From CAZCGA01 sp964498075 (GTDB lineage: Bacteria > Desulfobacterota > Binatia > HRBIN30), in the NCBI GenBank assembly GCA_964498075.1, contig CAZCGA010000228.1:1-7556 (forward strand): a DNA stretch of 7,556 bases, in the 5' to 3' direction. Made by a program: the position numbers and the translations under genes. This document shows, piece by piece, positions 4,951 through 7,556 of this stretch (position 1 is its first letter; the number at the start of each line of letters is the position of its first letter). The notes under the pieces are model-generated. The model worked only from the letters and a program-made list of their open reading frames with translations, was not told the origin of the DNA and did no database searches.

Positions 4951-5281
4951 GCAACGCTCTCACAACAACTTGCTGCGTACCGCTTTTATCACTCGCGTCT
5001 CCTGCAATCGAGCCTCAGTTGGTGTACCCAGGTTGGACTTCGACCCACCAACCCATCCACCTTACACCACCTGCACCTCGCGCTGCTCGAAGAGGTGATC
5101 GAGCCACAGCGAGGTGAGCTTCTCATGTCCCCCCAACGGCATCAACGACTGTGCCACATCGATGCGCGCGACAGATCGACTCCACCCTCGGGTACCTTTC
5201 GCATTGCTGGGAGAGCGCGCGGGACGATGCCTGCGTTCTTGACTTCACGCCACCGCGGCGGCACCTTCGCTGCCGGTTCGC
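4951..5281. other. Divergent intergenic region between MNT and uvrA
   Basis: About 330 bp separates the two divergent start codons and must hold the promoters of both. I see no convincing -35/-10 pair, no LexA-type box (CTG-N10-CAG or GAAC-N7-GTTC) and no tRNA. TTGACT at 5238-5243 points toward uvrA but has no acceptable -10 partner at 16-18 bp. A minus-strand coding-like tail ending at 5062 is listed separately. Confidence 0.5.
5062..5244 (-). other. Possible gene remnant (3' coding-like tail)
   Basis: On the minus strand a frame is open from 5244 to a TAA at 5064-5062. Its last roughly 36 codons read like genuine protein, including LMPLGGHEKLTSLWLDHLF followed by EQREVQVV and stop. Third-position GC is high over this part but the upstream half looks random. 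An ATG at 5142 would give a 26-residue peptide. It may be the end of a decayed gene upstream of the MNT/HEPN pair. I recognise no family. Confidence 0.25.
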
Positions 5282-7556
5282 ATGGCCCAGTACATCGTCG
5301 TCACCGGCGCACGCCAGCATAATCTCAAGAACGTCACGGTGGAGATTCCCCGCGACCGGCTCGTCGTCATCACCGGGCTGTCGGGGTCCGGCAAGTCATC
5401 GCTGGCGTTCGACACCATCTACGCCGAGGGGCAGCGGCGCTACGTCGAGTCGCTGTCGGCCTACGCGCGGCAGTTCCTCGAACAGATGGAGAAGCCGGAC
5501 GTCGACTACATCGAAGGCCTCTCCCCGGCCATCTCTATCGAGCAGAAGACGACGAGCAAGAACCCGCGCTCGACGGTCGGCACCGTGACCGAGATCTACG
5601 ACTACCTGCGCTTGCTCTTCGCGCGCATCGGCAAGCCGTACTGCTACAACTGCGGGCGCGAGATCACCCCACAGACGATCCAGCAGATCGTCGACCGAGT
5701 GTTGCAGCTGCCAGCCAACACACGTGTGCACGTCCTGGCACCGATCGCCCGTGGCCGCAAAGGCGAGTACCGCAAGGAGCTGCTCGATCTGCGCAAGGCC
5801 GGCTTCGTGCGGGCGCGCATCGATGGGACGTTGCGCGACCTCGCCGACGACATTGCGCTGGCCAAGAACATCAAGCACACGATCGAGATCCTCGTGGACC
5901 GTCTGGTGGTGCGTGCGGGCATCGAGAAGCGGCTCGCCGATTCGCTCGAGGTGGCCTTCAGATACGGCGATGAAGTAGCCAAGGTCGAGGTCCTGGGCGA
6001 CGGGACTGCCGTGAAGAACGAGATCCTCTTCAGCCAGAAGTTCGCGTGCGTGGTTTGCGGCATCTCGTATCCCGAGCTGACGCCGCGCATGTTCTCCTTC
6101 AACAATCCGCACGGTGCCTGCTCGACCTGCAGTGGCCTCGGTACGTCGATGTATTTCGACCCGGAGCTGGTGGTGCCGAACGAGGAGCTGTCGCTCGCGC
6201 AAGGCGCGATCGCGCCGTGGGAGAAGAAGACCGGCGGGCACCACTATCAGTACGCGGTGGAGGGGCTGGCGCGTCACTTCCGGTTTGATCTCAAGACGCC
6301 CTTCAGGAAGCTGCCGGAGCGGGCCAAGAAGGCGATCCTCTACGGCACGGAGGAAGAGATCACCTTCGTCTACGAGAAGGTCAACCGCCGCTACGAGTTC
6401 AAACGCGCCTTCGAAGGCGCGATCGCCAACCTGGATCGGCGCCTCAAGGAGACCGACTCGGACTGGGTACGGGAGGAGCTGGAGCGCTTCATGAACGTGC
6501 GGCCCTGTCAGGCATGCGGTGGAGCGCGTCTGAAGCGTGAGGCGCTGGCGGTGCGTCTGCACGGCAAGTCGGTGACCGAAGTGACCCGCATGGCGGTCAC
6601 GGAAGCCCTGGCCTTCTTCTCGGGCATGCCGCTGACGCGCCAGGAGGAGGACATCGCGCGACGTATCCTCAAGGAAATCGTCGAGCGCCTCGGCTTCATG
6701 ACCAACGTCGGCCTCGACTACCTGAGCCTCGATCGCACCGCCGCCAGTCTGTCCGGCGGCGAAGCGCAGCGCATCCGGTTGGCGACGCAGATCGGTTCGA
6801 GCCTGGTCGGGGTCCTGTATATCCTCGACGAGCCGTCGATCGGATTGCATCAGCGCGACAACCAGCGGCTGCTGGCGACCTTGAAGCGGCTGCGCGATCT
6901 CGGCAACACGGTGCTCGTCGTCGAGCACGATCGCGATGCGATCCTTGCGTCCGACTACGTCATCGACATGGGACCGGGCGCGGGCGTGCACGGCGGGTAC
7001 ATCGTGGCTCACGGCACGCCGGCGCAGATCGCGGCGGAGCCGCGGTCGCTCACCGGGCAGTACCTCGCCGGCGAGCTGCAAATCGCCATTCCGGCGCGCC
7101 GGCGTGCGGGAAACGGCTGGACCCTCGCGATCAAGGGGGCGCGACACAACAACCTGCAAAACGTCGCCGTCGACGTTCCGTTGGGGACGGTCACCTGCGT
7201 GACCGGCGTGTCGGGATCGGGCAAGAGCTCGCTCGTCATCGACACGCTGTTTCGGGCGCTGGCGCAGCGCTTATACGGCTCGAAGGAAAAACCCGGAGCG
7301 TACGACGACATCACGGGCTGGCAGCTGCTCGACAAGGTGATCGACATCGACCAGGCGCCCATCGGGCGGACGCCGCGTTCGAACCCGGCGACGTACACGG
7401 GGCTGTTCACTCACATCCGCGACCTCTTCGCGCAGCTTCCGGAGGCGCGCGTGCGTGGCTACGGACCCGGGCGCTTCTCGTTCAACGTGAAGGGCGGGCG
7501 TTGCGAAGCCTGCCAGGGCGACGGGCTGATCAAGATCGAGATGCACTTCCTGCCCG
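5282..7556 (+). CDS. uvrA: UvrABC excinuclease subunit A, 5' portion (runs off the window)
   Basis: UvrA is the dimeric ATPase that scans DNA for helix-distorting damage and loads UvrB in nucleotide excision repair. The 758 residues present open with GARQHNLKNV and the first Walker A GLSGSGKSS (32-40), then YAEGQRRYVESLSAYARQFL and the IEQKTTSKNPRSTVGT region. The first zinc module is C256-x2-C259-x20-C280-x2-C283. The first ABC signature LSGGEAQ is at 490-496, Walker B VLYILDEPSIGLH at 511-523 and the H-loop VVEHD around 549. The second Walker A GVSGSGKSS is at 642-650. The second zinc module begins at C741-x2-C744, and the window ends before its other half. Roughly the last 180-200 residues, with the second signature and Walker B, are missing. 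ATG 5282 is the only plausible start after the in-frame stop at 5240, though no good Shine-Dalgarno precedes it. Confidence 0.98.
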   Translation, partial: MAQYIVVTGARQHNLKNVTVEIPRDRLVVITGLSGSGKSSLAFDTIYAEGQRRYVESLSAYARQFLEQMEKPDVDYIEGLSPAISIEQKTTSKNPRSTVGTVTEIYDYLRLLFARIGKPYCYNCGREITPQTIQQIVDRVLQLPANTRVHVLAPIARGRKGEYRKELLDLRKAGFVRARIDGTLRDLADDIALAKNIKHTIEILVDRLVVRAGIEKRLADSLEVAFRYGDEVAKVEVLGDGTAVKNEILFSQKFACVVCGISYPELTPRMFSFNNPHGACSTCSGLGTSMYFDPELVVPNEELSLAQGAIAPWEKKTGGHHYQYAVEGLARHFRFDLKTPFRKLPERAKKAILYGTEEEITFVYEKVNRRYEFKRAFEGAIANLDRRLKETDSDWVREELERFMNVRPCQACGGARLKREALAVRLHGKSVTEVTRMAVTEALAFFSGMPLTRQEEDIARRILKEIVERLGFMTNVGLDYLSLDRTAASLSGGEAQRIRLATQIGSSLVGVLYILDEPSIGLHQRDNQRLLATLKRLRDLGNTVLVVEHDRDAILASDYVIDMGPGAGVHGGYIVAHGTPAQIAAEPRSLTGQYLAGELQIAIPARRRAGNGWTLAIKGARHNNLQNVAVDVPLGTVTCVTGVSGSGKSSLVIDTLFRALAQRLYGSKEKPGAYDDITGWQLLDKVIDIDQAPIGRTPRSNPATYTGLFTHIRDLFAQLPEARVRGYGPGRFSFNVKGGRCEACQGDGLIKIEMHFLP

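Noticed and set aside
5158..5281. SOS (LexA) box in front of uvrA
   Set aside because: I looked for CTG-N10-CAG and GAAC-N7-GTTC patterns and found none, so SOS control is not supported from this window.
4822..5322. 166-codon plus-strand frame across the MNT start and the divergent spacer
   Set aside because: It is antisense to the MNT 5' end and runs out of frame into uvrA. It has no domain and no consistent coding character.
5396..7159. 587-codon minus-strand frame opposite uvrA
   Set aside because: The plus strand encodes textbook UvrA motifs throughout. The opposite frame is a high-GC shadow with no recognisable domain.

Overview
This is a high-GC bacterial window (all coding frames strongly prefer G or C at third positions). 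It has four intact or nearly intact genes on the minus strand and the start of one housekeeping gene on the plus strand. The large exported protein combines very long Thr-Pro spacers, paired eight-cysteine modules and a C-terminal double EF-hand, dockerin-like tail. That style is familiar to me from uncultured soil lineages formerly filed under Deltaproteobacteria (for example Candidatus Binatota). I offer this as a low-confidence inference; no ribosomal RNA or other decisive marker is present.

Layout, left to right. Positions 1-119 hold nothing I can support. Positions 120-518 (minus) encode a small single-domain VOC (glyoxalase/dioxygenase-fold) protein. The 519-800 spacer carries two copies, in opposite orientation, of a GGCC-rich 16-bp palindrome, plus a third dyad. 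Positions 801-4043 (minus) encode a secreted multidomain protein; I think translation really begins at 3914. Its order is signal peptide, unrecognised N-terminal domain, Thr-Pro stalk, two 37-residue Cys modules, second Thr-Pro stalk, dockerin-like pair of calcium loops. The stalk DNA contains a recent 258-bp tandem duplication.

Positions 4117-4950 (minus) are a two-gene MNT/HEPN cassette: a minimal nucleotidyltransferase followed by a HEPN protein. This is the classic toxin-antitoxin-like arrangement. The HEPN gene appears frameshifted by one extra G close to its 5' end. Without it, the gene would start at a GTG overlapping the nucleotidyltransferase stop codon. The tail of the HEPN frame runs through a perfect hairpin and into short coding-like debris just upstream of the secreted-protein gene. 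Positions 4951-5281 form a divergent intergenic region with a possible gene remnant on the minus strand. Positions 5282-7556 (plus) encode the first 758 residues of UvrA, the damage-recognition ATPase of nucleotide excision repair, cut off by the window end.

Apart from the coupled MNT/HEPN pair, the genes look functionally independent. The most unusual items are the frameshifted HEPN gene and the modular architecture of the exported protein.
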